64,000 nt of DNA from assembly GCA_029817715.1 (NCBI GenBank), contig JARUPY010000135.1, positions 62,001 to 126,000 on the forward strand, in the 5' to 3' direction. Of this stretch, positions 1 through 9,459 are shown piece by piece (position 1 is the stretch's first letter; every line of letters begins with the position of its first letter). Under the pieces are notes generated by a model. It worked only from the letters and a program-made list of their open reading frames with translations. It ran no database searches and was not told where the DNA came from. The translations under genes were made by a program, and so were the position numbers. Origin of the DNA: Melastoma dodecandrum (Eukaryota; Streptophyta; Magnoliopsida; Myrtales; Melastomataceae).

Positions 1-2048
1 CCAGCGCCGATGATGAATTCGCGTTCATGCGGGGGCCGGGACGGGAGTGCCGCTCGGGGCCGGGGGGTCTCGTGGCGGCCGGTCCCGCCGCGGCCGCTCG
101 CGTCCGGACGCTCGCGCGGCGTGGTGCCGGCGGCCTCGTGGGCTGCCGCCACGCAGGCATCCACGGCCTCGCGCAGGCTCGACGCGTAGTCGTCCGCCCC
201 CACGATGCCCCGGATGCGGTCGTCGTCCACCTCCGCGCCCTCGGCGGGCCAGAGCCCGACGAGGATGCGCGTGCCCGGGACGTGCTGGCGCAGCCGGCGC
301 ACGAGATAATGCAGCCCGGTGGGATTGCCGGCGATCTCGAGATAGCTGATGCAGATCATGGCGACGCCGGAGACGTCCAGCGTCTCGATCCCGCGTCGCG
401 AGGCCGCGCCGTGGGGCGCGACGCGGGCCGCGAGCCCGTGCTTGTCGAGGAGCTGCGCCAACATGGCGGATGCGGCCTCGTCGAGCGGGCCCTTGCCGGC
501 GAGGCACAGGACCGGGGTGCCGCCGCGCCTCTGAGGCGCGAGTTCGGCAGCCGTGGGGGCGTCGGCCTTGGGGGCGGGCGGGGTCGGTACGGCCCGTTCC
601 GCCCGCGTCGCCACGGCCTCGGCGGCCGCCTTGTCGTCGGGGTGGGGGTCGCGGTCCTGGTGGCTGGCGAGGTCCTCGGTGAGCGCCTTCACGCTGTCGT
701 TGATCGTGTGCACCTTGTCGGCCGTCAGGGCGCCGCGCAGGGCGTCGTTGGCGGCGAGCTGCAGGCCCTTCAGCGCGACCTCGTCGTAATAGGTGGTGAG
801 CGAACGCTCCTTCAGCAGCAGCTCCGCCTGCTGCAATGCCTCGTCGGGATCGTTGGCCAGCATGCGCTGGTAGAAATTCTCGACAGGCGTCAGGGCCGGC
901 CGATCCCCCAGCATCACGTCGAGGAATTCCAGCCGGTCCACGTGCCGTCCCAGCACCACGAGGCACAGGGTCAGGGGCGTCGACAGCAGGAGGCCGATCG
1001 GCCCCCACAGCCAGGTCCAGAAGATCGCCGCGATCACCACGGCGGCGGGCGAGAGGCCGGTCGAATGGCCGTAGATCAGGGGCTCGATCACCTGTCCGGT
1101 CACGGATTCCGTGACCACGTAGAGTCCCAGCGTCCAGAGCACCATGGACCAGCCGGGGTCGACCGCTGCGGCGAGCGCCATGGGCAGGACGGCGGCGATG
1201 ACGGGCCCGATATAGGGGACGAAGCGCAGCAGCGCCGAGGTGACGCCCCAGAGCGCCGCCGAAGGGACGCCGATGAGGTACAGGCCCAGCCCGGAGACGA
1301 TGCCGAAGGCGGCGTTGATGGCGAGCTGGGCGACGTAATACTTGCCGAGCCGCCGCCCCGCGTCGTCGAGCGCGAGCGTCGTGCGCTGCAGGTCGTTGGA
1401 GCCGAAGAGCCGGATCATCCTGTCGCGCAGGTCCTCGCGCTGCATCAGGATGAAGACCGCCACGATGATGACGATCAGCATCGTCGAGAGCGGGTCGATG
1501 ATCGGGGTGAGCACCGTGCGGGCGAGTTCCATCGCCGAGGTCGGCGGCGGGACCACCTCCACGAGCTGCGGCTTCGGCGCGTCGACCGCGGCCGCGCTGG
1601 GCCCCGCGACGGCGCTCTCCTGGGAGGTGCGGCCCATCTGCCGGTCGAGCCGCTGGGTCAGGCCGGACAGGCGCCCCACCGTCATGCTCTGGACGGCCGT
1701 CACCTTGCGCTGGATCGTGGTGGCGTAGCGCGGCACGTCGCTGGCGATGCCGGCCACCTGGGTGCCGATGACGCCGCCGATCGCCCCGATGATGCCCAGG
1801 GCCACCAGCACGGCCAGGATGACGGCGGCGGCATGGGGCACGTGCAGGCGCTGGAGGCGCGACACCAGCGGCGCCAGCATGAAGGACAGGATCACCGCGA
1901 CCGTGATGGGGATCAGGACCTCGCGGGCGAGATAGAGCGCCGCCACCACCACCACGGCGACGGCGAGCGACAGGAGGCCGCTGAGGCCTGGCGTCTCGGC
2001 GGCGGGCACCGAGGCCGGGACGCGGGACGAGGGTTGGGGTTCGCTCAT
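1..2048 (-). CDS. AI-2E family transporter with C-terminal cytosolic extension (3' end beyond window)
   Basis: The protein starts MSEPQPSS at 2048 and stays open to the left edge, so its C-terminus lies outside the window; about 682 residues are visible. Residues from about 20 to 370 are strongly hydrophobic, with the central soluble segment and repeated membrane helices of the AI-2E/PerM (UPF0118) family. These are polytopic inner-membrane proteins, some of them exporters; the substrate here cannot be read. After the membrane part there is a helical stretch (near LANDPDEALQQAELLLKE), a Pro/Ala-rich linker, then an alpha/beta segment (PVLCLAGKGPLDE ... MICISYLEIAG ... TRILVGLWPAEG) that looks like a flavodoxin or B12-binding-type fold. 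That extension is not part of the standard roughly 350-residue family. The family call is confident, the extension fold is tentative. Confidence 0.85.
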   Translation of the reverse strand, partial: MSEPQPSSRVPASVPAAETPGLSGLLSLAVAVVVVAALYLAREVLIPITVAVILSFMLAPLVSRLQRLHVPHAAAVILAVLVALGIIGAIGGVIGTQVAGIASDVPRYATTIQRKVTAVQSMTVGRLSGLTQRLDRQMGRTSQESAVAGPSAAAVDAPKPQLVEVVPPPTSAMELARTVLTPIIDPLSTMLIVIIVAVFILMQREDLRDRMIRLFGSNDLQRTTLALDDAGRRLGKYYVAQLAINAAFGIVSGLGLYLIGVPSAALWGVTSALLRFVPYIGPVIAAVLPMALAAAVDPGWSMVLWTLGLYVVTESVTGQVIEPLIYGHSTGLSPAAVVIAAIFWTWLWGPIGLLLSTPLTLCLVVLGRHVDRLEFLDVMLGDRPALTPVENFYQRMLANDPDEALQQAELLLKERSLTTYYDEVALKGLQLAANDALRGALTADKVHTINDSVKALTEDLASHQDRDPHPDDKAAAEAVATRAERAVPTPPAPKADAPTAAELAPQRRGGTPVLCLAGKGPLDEAASAMLAQLLDKHGLAARVAPHGAASRRGIETLDVSGVAMICISYLEIAGNPTGLHYLVRRLRQHVPGTRILVGLWPAEGAEVDDDRIRGIVGADDYASSLREAVDACVAAAHEAAGTTPRERPDASGRGGTGRHETPRPRAALPSRPPHEREFIIGA

Positions 2049-2260
2049 CACGGCGGGACCTGCCTTGGCGTGGCGCGGGTCCGGAATGGGCCCGCTGCCG
2101 CAACGTGCCATCCCGAGAATGGATCCGGGCGGCGTCGCAGGACCGTGCCGCCGGCGCCGAGTGATGCTTTTTTGCATGGAAGCCTTGCGCCCCGCCCCCC
2201 GGCATGCTCAATACGCATCGTCGGGATCGATGGCCGCGTCGCCACGCAGGCGCTCCGGAC

Positions 2261-2340
2261 AAAAAAAGACCGCCCATGGGCGGCCCGAAGTCTAGGGAGG
2301 AAACGCCCAAGAAGGGCTCGTGACGCCTCGGCGCCACGTC
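2261..2340 (-). ncRNA. Probable MmgR/suhB-type (alpha-r8) small RNA with intrinsic terminator
   Basis: Read on the minus strand, this ~80 nt unit has a first hairpin (GTGGCGCC/GGCGTCAC), a second short hairpin (GCCC-TTCTT-GGGC), an unpaired stretch GTTTCCTCCCTAGACTTCG, and a GC-rich hairpin (CCGCCCATGGGCGG) followed by seven T residues, which is a textbook Rho-independent terminator. The unpaired UUUCCUCCC motif between stem-loops is what I recall as the signature of the alphaproteobacterial suhB/MmgR family, trans-acting Hfq-bound riboregulators of about 77 nt. It lies in a 465-base gap between two minus-strand genes and has its own promoter-like boxes. Family assignment rests on motif memory, not on a covariance-model search; the terminator alone is certain enough to stand. 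Confidence 0.6.
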
Positions 2341-2344
2341 TGTC

Positions 2345-2372
2345 AATCTACGCCTGCCTGGCGCAAAGGCAA
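2345..2372 (-). promoter_or_regulatory. Predicted sigma-70-type promoter of the small RNA
   Basis: On the minus strand there is a -35 box TTGCCT (2372-2367), a 16-base spacer and a -10 box TAGATT (2350-2345). A start about 7 bases downstream would give a transcript of about 78 nt ending at the T-run at 2261. Its placement directly before the sRNA-like sequence supports it; the boxes themselves are only moderate matches. Confidence 0.45.
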
Positions 2373-2513
2373 GCGATCTCGCGCACCCCGGCACCTTTGA
2401 TCATCCGCGTGGCATCAGAGCCACAGGGATGGGTGCGGCGGCGTCGCCGGCGCGGGACACCCGTGAACGACAGCCTGTTCAAGGGCTCGGGCTTCGCCCG
2501 CCGCGGCGGCCCG

Positions 2514-3317
2514 TCACTCCGGCGGCGTCTCGCTCCGCCGGCGCTGTCCCCGGACCAGCCGGACCACGGCGCCGCGCAGCGAACGGATGTCCTGCTCGCT
2601 CAGCGATAGGCGGTGGATCATGTTGAGCAGGTTCCGCCGCATGATCGGGGCCTTGCCGTCCGGACGGAAGAAGCCCGCGGTCGTCAGCTCCGCTTCGAGA
2701 TAGGCGAAGAAGGACATCAGCGCCTCGCGCCGCGCGGGCGGCGAGCGTTCCACCTCGACGAAGGGCAGGGCGGCCGCGCCGGACTGACGCCGCCATTCGT
2801 AGCTCATCAGCAGCACGGCCTGGGCGAGGTTGAGCGAGCCGTGGGCGGCGTCCACCGGGAAGGTCACCACCGCGTCGGCCAGCATCACCTCGTCGTTGCC
2901 GAGGCCGGTGCGCTCCGGGCCGAACAGGATGCCGCGGCGCTCGCCCGCGCGGATGGGTGCCGACCAGGCCGCCATGGCGTCGTCCGGGGCCAGGACGGGC
3001 TTGCCCTGGCCGCGCTCCCGCGCCGTCGTGGCGTAGACGGCCGTGAGGTCGGCGACGGCCTCGTCCAGCCTGTCGAAGACCCTGGCGCCGTCCAGGATGT
3101 GGAGCGCGCCCGAGGCGGCGGCCTCCGCCATCTCCTTGTATTCGCCGGTCCGGGGCCAGCCGTTCTTGGGCGCCACCAGCCTCAGGTCGTCGAGGCCGAA
3201 ATTGGCCATGGCCCGGGCCGCCATGCCGATGTTGACGGCCAGCTGCGGCCGCACCAGGACGATGGCGGGACCGCCGCGCCCCGGCGTCTTGCTGTGGTCC
3301 GTTCCCGCGCCCGTCAC
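2514..3317 (-). CDS. RNA methyltransferase, TrmH/TrmJ (SPOUT) family
   Basis: A 267-residue protein with the SPOUT family motifs: PAIVLVRPQLAVNIGMAARA near the N-terminus, LFGPERTGLGNDEV around residue 140 and LNLAQAVLLMSYE around residue 170, which together build the knotted S-adenosylmethionine site. The TrmJ branch methylates the 2'-OH of nucleotide 32 in tRNA anticodon loops; other members act elsewhere, so the exact target is inferred. It starts at a GTG with only a weak ribosome binding site. The C-terminal segment (residues 190-250) fits the helical dimer extension of TrmJ. It is followed by the small RNA and its terminator. Confidence 0.88.
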   Translation of the reverse strand: MTGAGTDHSKTPGRGGPAIVLVRPQLAVNIGMAARAMANFGLDDLRLVAPKNGWPRTGEYKEMAEAAASGALHILDGARVFDRLDEAVADLTAVYATTARERGQGKPVLAPDDAMAAWSAPIRAGERRGILFGPERTGLGNDEVMLADAVVTFPVDAAHGSLNLAQAVLLMSYEWRRQSGAAALPFVEVERSPPARREALMSFFAYLEAELTTAGFFRPDGKAPIMRRNLLNMIHRLSLSEQDIRSLRGAVVRLVRGQRRRSETPPE

Positions 3318-3428
3318 CCTGGCGGCCCTCCGTCATCCACGACGGCGCTTCGGTCGGGGATGCGGCCCGCCGTGTCAAGCCGGTCCGTCGCACGTGACGG
3401 CGCGCCGGCGTCGTGACAGGATGACGCC

Positions 3429-3918
3429 ATGAACTTCGCTCCCGGCGACCTGACGCTCCGCTCCCTCGGCCGCCACGAGGCCGGCCCCGCCGCGGCCTTC
3501 ATCCGCATGGCCTTCGCGGCCCAGCCGGTCGCCACCGACCCGCCTTCTTCGGCCCTGCGCGAGACCGAGGCGGGCGTCGAGGCCTTCCTGGCGCAGGGCG
3601 GCGGCTTCGCCGTGGCGGGGCCCGGAGGGCGACGGCGCCCTGCTGCTCTTCGCCGAGCGCGCCGGCGGCCTGTATTGCGGGCGCCTCGCCGTCCATCCCG
3701 CCATGCGGGGCAGGGGCCTGGCCCGCCGGCTCATGGCGGCGGCGGAGGACGAGGCCCGTCGGCGCGGGCTGCCGCGCCTCCACGTCAAGGTCCGGCTGGC
3801 GCTGCCGGGCAATCTCGCCTTCTTCGGCGCGCTGGGCGTCCGCGAGACGGGCCGCGAAGCCCACGCGGGCTATTCCGAACCCACGACCGCGCTCATGGAG
3901 AAGCGGCTCGACGGCTGA
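3429..3918 (+). CDS. GNAT family N-acetyltransferase (single-base frameshift)
   Basis: The N-terminal frame from ATG 3429 gives a GNAT-like start (LTLRSLGRHEAGPAAAFIRMAF) up to GGGFAVAGP. The reading then continues one frame over as EGDGALLLFAERAGGLYCGRLAVHPAMRGRGLARRLM, which includes the acetyl-CoA pyrophosphate-binding R-G-x-G-x-A signature. One surplus G/C in the run near 3616-3624 restores a continuous protein of about 162 residues ending in ALMEKRLDG. GNAT enzymes transfer an acetyl group from acetyl-CoA to amines; the substrate is not predictable. The gene is read divergently from the RNA methyltransferase. The break is more likely a sequence error than decay because codons on both sides are well kept. 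Confidence 0.75.
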
Positions 3919-3928
3919 TCATGCGGCG

Positions 3929-4696
3929 TCAGGGTGCCCCCGAGGCCGTGACGCCGCGCCGGTCGCGGAAGGTCTGCGAATCGACGGCGATCTGCGCCAT
4001 CACGGATTTGGCCAGCAGGGTGTAGCCGCGATCCGTCATGTGGAGATTGTCGGGGCCGATGAGCTCGCGCGGGGTCAGGATGCCGTCGGCGATCCAGTCG
4101 CCCATCAGGGCGAAGCGGCGGACCACCACGACGTGCTGCTCGGCGCCGACGTCGCGCACCGCCTCCACGAAGCGGCTCTTCGCATCGGCCTTCTCGATGA
4201 CGGGCGACCATTGCGGCTCCATCAGGATGGTTTCCGCGCCTGCGGCCCGGATGGCCGCGATGCCGTGGCGAAGCTCCGCCCGGAACCGCTCCATCGGCAC
4301 CCCGCGCAGCGGATCGTTGCTGCCGACCTGCCAGATGACGAGGTCGGGATGGACCGCGACGACGTCGGCGCCGATGCGCCGCATCATGTCGTCGATGTCC
4401 TCGCCCGCCACGCCGCGGTTGGTCACCGTCACGGCGGGCCGGCCGTGATAGGTCTCGTCGAACAGGCGCTGCAGCTGGGCGGGGTAGCTCATGGCGGGCG
4501 AGGAGGCGCCCGTCCCCTGCGTCGACGACGATCCGAGGGCCACGATGCGGAAGGGCGCCTGTCCGGGCGCGGCCCGGTCGGGGGATTGCAGCGCCAGCGC
4601 CATGGAGGGAAGCAGGGCGACGAGGAGCCCGAGCAGCAGGGCACGGCCGCCGGTGGTGCGGGCGCGGGTCGGGTCAGGCGGCGGAACGGGGGGCAT
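3929..4696 (-). CDS. Exported SGNH/GDSL-family hydrolase
   Basis: A 255-residue protein with an N-terminal hydrophobic segment (ALLLGLLVALLPSMALA), consistent with a signal peptide and periplasmic location. The mature part carries the SGNH hydrolase blocks: block I around GSSSTQGTG with the catalytic Ser, block III GSND, and block V DNLHMTDRGY supplying the catalytic Asp and His. Such enzymes hydrolyse esters or act as O-acyl esterases on glycans. It overlaps the 3' end of the upstream OpgC-like gene by 23 bases, so the two are probably translated together. This pairing suggests turnover of acyl groups on an envelope glucan, which is inference. Confidence 0.82.
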   Translation of the reverse strand: MPPVPPPDPTRARTTGGRALLLGLLVALLPSMALALQSPDRAAPGQAPFRIVALGSSSTQGTGASSPAMSYPAQLQRLFDETYHGRPAVTVTNRGVAGEDIDDMMRRIGADVVAVHPDLVIWQVGSNDPLRGVPMERFRAELRHGIAAIRAAGAETILMEPQWSPVIEKADAKSRFVEAVRDVGAEQHVVVVRRFALMGDWIADGILTPRELIGPDNLHMTDRGYTLLAKSVMAQIAVDSQTFRDRRGVTASGAP

Positions 4697-5843
4697 CGGG
4701 CGTCATCTCTCCAGGAGCGGGGGCGGCGCGTCCGGCCCGCCGGGCATCGAGGGCGAGACCCAGCGCCAGCATGGCGCCGAGTCCCACGGCATTCACCAGC
4801 ACCTGGGCCGGCACGGTGACGCCGGCGGTGCGGAAGATCAACCGGCCGACGAGGGCCAGGATGCAGCCGAGCGCGAAGACCGGCAGCGAGTGGCGGCCGC
4901 AGGCCACGACGGGCCGCATCGCCGGGTGGCGCGCCACGCCGGTCGCGACGGCGGAGGTCAGCACGATATAGGCGAGCGCCAGCACGTTCGTCAGCCGCCA
5001 GGGCGACACATAGGTCTTGGGTTCGTTGCCCAGGATCCCGATCAGAGGGCTCGTGCCGTAGAAGTCGCCGGGCAGGGGTTGCGGCCACAATTTCCAGGCG
5101 TCCAGCACCAGGAAAGCGCCGACCGCATAGAGCCAGCACGGCACCAGCAGCGCGGCGGGCGGGCGCTGCATGAACCGTCGGCCGTCCCGGCTGGCGATCG
5201 CCAAGGCGCAGCCGATGACGAAGAGCAGCTGCCACGTGAAGGGGTCGAAATACCAATGCGCCTTGTCGGCCGGATCGACGACGTTGCGCAGGTTCCAGTG
5301 GCAGACGTTGGCGGCCGCGTAGAGCGCCAGCGACAGGCCGAGCGTCGCGGCGACGCTCCGCGCCATGCCGAAGCGGATCACCGGAAAAGCGGCGAGCAGC
5401 AGGATGTAGAGCGGCAGGATGTCGAGATAGGCGGGCAGGGCGCGCAGCGATACGCCCCGCATCGCGCCCTGCCAGCCGTCGCGCAGCATGGGGCCGACGA
5501 TGATGGACTGGGTGCCGTAGATCCTCTCCCACAGGCCGACCAGCAGCAGCGTGGCGAGCAGCAGGAGCACGTGGACGCCGTAGAGGTGCAGACACCGCAG
5601 CAGCACTTTGGCGAGCCCGGCGCGGGGACCGTGGCGCTCGAAGACGCTGTTGTAGGCGCGGGTGGCCGAGAAGCCCGCCAGCAGGACGAAGATCTCGGCG
5701 GCATCGCTGAACCCGAGATTGTGCAGCGTGAAGTTCGCCAGCCAGTTGTTGGGGATGTGGTCGACGTAGATCGACAGGAGGGCGATCCCGCGCAGCATGT
5801 CGACGCGCGGATCGCGGGTGGAGGACGAAGGACTGCCCGGCAT
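4674..5843 (-). CDS. OpgC-domain membrane acyltransferase-like protein
   Basis: About 389 residues from the chosen start MPGSPSSSTRDPRVDMLRG; an in-frame ATG ten codons upstream is possible. The N-terminus DPRVDMLRGIALLSIYVDH and the segment FVLLAGFSATRAYN are typical of OpgC, the inner-membrane protein that adds succinyl groups to osmoregulated periplasmic glucans in enterobacteria and relatives. There are about ten hydrophobic helices. The downstream SGNH hydrolase overlaps its end, forming a two-gene unit. Family membership is clear; the precise acyl donor and glucan are not known for alphaproteobacterial members. Confidence 0.82.
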   Translation of the reverse strand: MPGSPSSSTRDPRVDMLRGIALLSIYVDHIPNNWLANFTLHNLGFSDAAEIFVLLAGFSATRAYNSVFERHGPRAGLAKVLLRCLHLYGVHVLLLLATLLLVGLWERIYGTQSIIVGPMLRDGWQGAMRGVSLRALPAYLDILPLYILLLAAFPVIRFGMARSVAATLGLSLALYAAANVCHWNLRNVVDPADKAHWYFDPFTWQLLFVIGCALAIASRDGRRFMQRPPAALLVPCWLYAVGAFLVLDAWKLWPQPLPGDFYGTSPLIGILGNEPKTYVSPWRLTNVLALAYIVLTSAVATGVARHPAMRPVVACGRHSLPVFALGCILALVGRLIFRTAGVTVPAQVLVNAVGLGAMLALGLALDARRAGRAAPAPGEMTPDAPRSAA

Positions 5844-6172
5844 CTCGGTCCTCCGAGGCTTAGGGAGCCGCACCGGCCGCGGCTGAGCGGATGCTTGGAG
5901 CCTGTTTGACCACTGGAGGGGTCGAACGGCTCTTAAATCACAATGCAGACGGTGGGAACCCGCCGGGCGATTTCAACCCTGCGGGCCCGCCGCCGCCGCG
6001 CGCCCGGAGCCCGGGGCCGGCGGCCGTGCCGTAACCCGCGGCGCATGGCTTGCTTCGGCGTTTCCCTGCCGCGGGTTTTCGCTCTATAGCGGCGATGGAC
6101 ACGGGCCGGGCCGCGAGACCGCGCGGCCGGCCCGCCACGAGACGGCACGCCAGCCTCGAAGGAATGCTCAGC

Positions 6173-7384
6173 ATGGACAAGATCAAGGTCGCGAACCCGG
6201 TCGTCGAGCTCGACGGCGACGAGATGACCCGCATCATCTGGCACTACATCCGCGACAAGCTGGTCCATCCCTACCTCGACGTCGACCTGCGCTACTTCGA
6301 CCTCTCGGTCGAGAACCGCGATGCCACGAACGATCAGGTGACGATCGACGCCGCCAACGCGATCAAGAAGCACGGCGTCGGCGTGAAGTGCGCCACCATC
6401 ACGCCGGACGAGGCGCGCGTGAAGGAGTTCAATCTCAAGGAGATGTGGCGCTCGCCCAACGGCACGATCCGCAACATCCTCGGCGGCGTGATCTTCCGCG
6501 AGCCGATCATCTGCCGCAACGTGCCGCGCCTCGTTCCGGGCTGGACGCAGCCCATCGTCATCGGCCGCCACGCCTACGGCGACCAGTACCGCGCCACGGA
6601 TTTCACGGTGCCGGGCAAGGGCCGGCTCACGATCAAGTTCGAGGGCGACGACGGCAGCGTCATCGAGAAGGAAGTCTTCAAGTTCCCCGGCGCGGGCGTC
6701 GCCCTCTCGATGTACAACCTCGACGACTCGATCCGCGACTTCGCCCGCGCCTCGCTGAACTACGGCCTCAACCGCAAGTTCCCCGTCTACCTGTCGACCA
6801 AGAACACGATCCTCAAGAAATACGACGGCCGCTTCAAGGACATCTTCCAGGAGATCTACGACGCGGAGTTCAAGTCCAAGTTCCAGGCCCTCGGCATCAC
6901 CTACGAGCACCGGCTGATCGACGACATGGTGGCGTCGGCCATGAAGTGGTCCGGCGGCTATGTCTGGGCCTGCAAGAACTACGACGGCGACGTGCAGTCC
7001 GACACGGTGGCGCAGGGCTTCGGCTCGCTGGGGCTGATGACCTCCGTGCTCCTGAGCCCGGACGGCCGCACGATCGAATCCGAGGCGGCGCATGGCACCG
7101 TCACGCGGCATTATCGCGAGCACCAGAAGGGCCGCGAGACCAGCACCAACCCGATCGCCTCGATCTTCGCCTGGACGCGCGGCCTCGCCCACCGGGCCAA
7201 GCTCGACGACAATGCCGCGCTCGCCCGCTTCGCCGGGACGCTGGAGAAGGTCTGCATCGACACCGTCGAGGGCGGCGCCATGACCAAGGACCTCGCCCTG
7301 CTGGTGGGTCCCGACCAGACCTGGCTGTCCACCACCGGCTTCCTCGACCGGGTCGACGCCAACCTGCGCGCCGCCATGGCGTGA
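6173..7384 (+). CDS. icd: Isocitrate dehydrogenase, NADP-dependent
   Basis: A 403-residue protein starting [20 protein letters not shown], preceded by GAAGGA at a good distance, which is why this ATG is preferred over upstream in-frame starts. It oxidatively decarboxylates isocitrate to 2-oxoglutarate in the TCA cycle, giving NADPH. The sequence is of the homodimeric eukaryotic-type class: [18 protein letters not shown], then [20 protein letters not shown] and [18 protein letters not shown] with the metal-binding aspartates, and [23 protein letters not shown] near the nucleotide site. The length matches the family. It is transcribed divergently from the OpgC-like gene across a 329-base gap. 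Confidence 0.96.
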   Translation: MDKIKVANPVVELDGDEMTRIIWHYIRDKLVHPYLDVDLRYFDLSVENRDATNDQVTIDAANAIKKHGVGVKCATITPDEARVKEFNLKEMWRSPNGTIRNILGGVIFREPIICRNVPRLVPGWTQPIVIGRHAYGDQYRATDFTVPGKGRLTIKFEGDDGSVIEKEVFKFPGAGVALSMYNLDDSIRDFARASLNYGLNRKFPVYLSTKNTILKKYDGRFKDIFQEIYDAEFKSKFQALGITYEHRLIDDMVASAMKWSGGYVWACKNYDGDVQSDTVAQGFGSLGLMTSVLLSPDGRTIESEAAHGTVTRHYREHQKGRETSTNPIASIFAWTRGLAHRAKLDDNAALARFAGTLEKVCIDTVEGGAMTKDLALLVGPDQTWLSTTGFLDRVDANLRAAMA

Positions 7385-7513
7385 GGCCTCCTCGCCCCGG
7401 GCGCGAGCCCTGGGCGGCGATCCGCGCGGGATGCGCCGAGAGGTCGAAATCCGCGCCGCGGGGCGTGGAACCGCAGCGCGGGCTCGGCCGTAGGAGCGCA
7501 GGACGGGGACGAC

Positions 7514-9389
7514 GTGGCGGACGGGCGCATGAGGGAACAGACGACGCTCACGCCCGCCAGGATCGTCGGATCGCTCGGCATCGTCTTCGGCGACATCGGC
7601 ACGAGCCCGATCTACACGTTCCGCGAATGCCTGCGCGCCTCGGGCCGGGGCGCCGACCCTGCCACGGTGGTGGACCTGCTCTCGCTGATCCTGTGGACCC
7701 TCGTGGTCGTGGTGACGCTGAAATACGTCGTCTTCGTCATGCGGGCCGACAACGAGGGGGAGGGCGGGATCGTGGCCCTGCTCGATCTCGCCCGCGAGGC
7801 CGAGCCCGATAACCGCCGATCGCGCCTCATCCTCGTCGCCGGCATGCTCGGCGCCGCGCTGTTCTTCGGCGATGGCATGATCACGCCGGCCATCTCGGTC
7901 CTGTCGGCGACCGAGGGCCTCGACACGGCCACGACCGTGTTCCACCCCTACATCGTGCCGATCGCCGTCGTCGTGCTGATCGCCCTGTTCCTGGTGCAGT
8001 CCCGCGGCAGCGCCAGGATCGGTTTCCTGTTCGGGCCCGTGATGCTGGCCTGGTTCGCGCTGCTCGCCGGCACGGGCGCCTGGCGCGTCCTCGCCGCCCC
8101 GGGCGTGCTGGCGGGGCTGGATCCCCGCCACGCCGTCGCTTTCCTGGCCGGGCACGGGTGGGCCTCGCTGGTGGTGCTGGGGTCGGCCTTCCTGGCCGTC
8201 ACGGGCGCCGAGGCGCTCTACGCCGACATGGGCCATTTCGGCCGCGGGCCGATCCGCCTGTCCTGGAGCGCCGTGGTGCTGCCCGCGCTGGCGCTGAACT
8301 ACCTCGGGCAGGGTGCCACGGTCCTCGGCGACGCCGACGCGCTGCAGAACCCGTTCTACCGCATGTTCCCGTCCTGGTCGCTCTACGGCGTCGTGGCCCT
8401 GGCCGCCTTCGCGACCGTGATCGCCTCGCAGGCGGTGATCTCGGGCGCCTTCTCGCTCGCCCAGCAGGCCATGCAGGTCACGCTCATGCCGCGGCTCGAC
8501 GTGCGGCAGACCTCCGACGAGGCGATCGGGCAGGTCTATGTCCCGCAGGTCAACTGGATCCTGGCCGTCGCGGTGATGGGGCTCGTGGTCGGCTTCGGGT
8601 CCTCGGAGCGGCTGGCCTCGGCCTATGGGATCGCGGTCTCGGCCACCATGGTGGTGACGACGCTGCTGCTCGGCGTCGTCGCCCGCCGCCGCTGGAACTG
8701 GAGCCTGCCCGTCACGCTCGCGGTCTTCGGCGCGCTCGGGATCGTGGATCTGGCGTTCTTCGTCGCCAATGCCCTCAAGGTGGCGGACGGGGGCTGGTTC
8801 CCGCTCCTCGTCGGGGCGGTGGTCTTCACCGTCATGTCGACATGGCACCGCGGGCGCCTGCTGGTGATCGAGCGCATGGACGAGGAGAATGCCGGGATCG
8901 ACGATTTCGTGCGCGACGGGGCCCCGAGCCTCACGCGCGTCAAGGGGACGGCCGTGTTCCTCGCCTCCCGGCGCGACACGATCCCCACGGCGCTGGCCGA
9001 GAACATCCGCCACAACAAGGTGCTGCACGAGCGCGTGATCCTCCTCACGGTGGTGACCGAGCGGGTGCCCCTACGTGCGCCTGGAGCGCCGGCTGGAAGT
9101 CCGGCCGCTCGAGCAGAACATCGTCCGGGTCTTCCTGCATTTCGGCTTCGCCGAGCGGCCCAACGTGCCGGCGGCCCTGGAGGCCTGCCGGGAGCGCATC
9201 GGCATCGATCTCGACGAGACCTCCTTCTTCGTGGGGCGGGAAATGTCGGTTCCCGGGCGGCGGCGCGGACTCGCGCCCTGGCGGGAGCGGCTCTTCGCCT
9301 TCCTCAGCCACAACGCGGTCGCGGCCTCGGACTATTTCGGCATCCCGCCCCAGAGGGTCGTCGAACTCGGCACGCAGGTCGACCTGTGA
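7514..9389 (+). CDS. kup: Low-affinity potassium transporter Kup (single-base frameshift near 9068)
   Basis: The first 520 residues read continuously from GTG 7514 (an ATG at 7529 is an alternative). They contain the KUP signature GIVFGDIGTSPIYTF and the DNEGEGGI loop, then about twelve membrane helices. At 9068 the frame breaks in GTGCCCCTACGTG; dropping one C restores ERVPYVRLERRLEVRPLEQN and the soluble C-terminal domain ending VVELGTQVDL, for about 624 residues in total, normal for the family. Kup proteins take up K+ with protons. The unbroken downstream frame argues for a sequencing error. Confidence 0.9.
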
Positions 9390-9459
9390 CGCGCGATCCG
9401 GGCCATCGCCTCGCTCGCCCCGGCACCACCAGGGCCGGAGCCGCCGCGCCCGAGGCGGT

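Noticed and set aside
25..2394. Long minus-strand frame of 789 residues across the left end
   Set aside because: It is Arg/Pro-rich and is one frame off the AI-2E transporter, which has clear membrane helices and stays open to the edge.
2341..2396. Tiny minus-strand frame MIKGAGVREIACLCARQA
   Set aside because: It overlaps the predicted promoter of the small RNA, has no ribosome binding site and is only 18 residues long.
5933..9028. Minus-strand open frame of 1,031 residues opposite icd and kup
   Set aside because: Its composition (His/Arg/Asp-rich) is that of an antisense shadow in GC-rich DNA; icd and kup on the other strand are certain.
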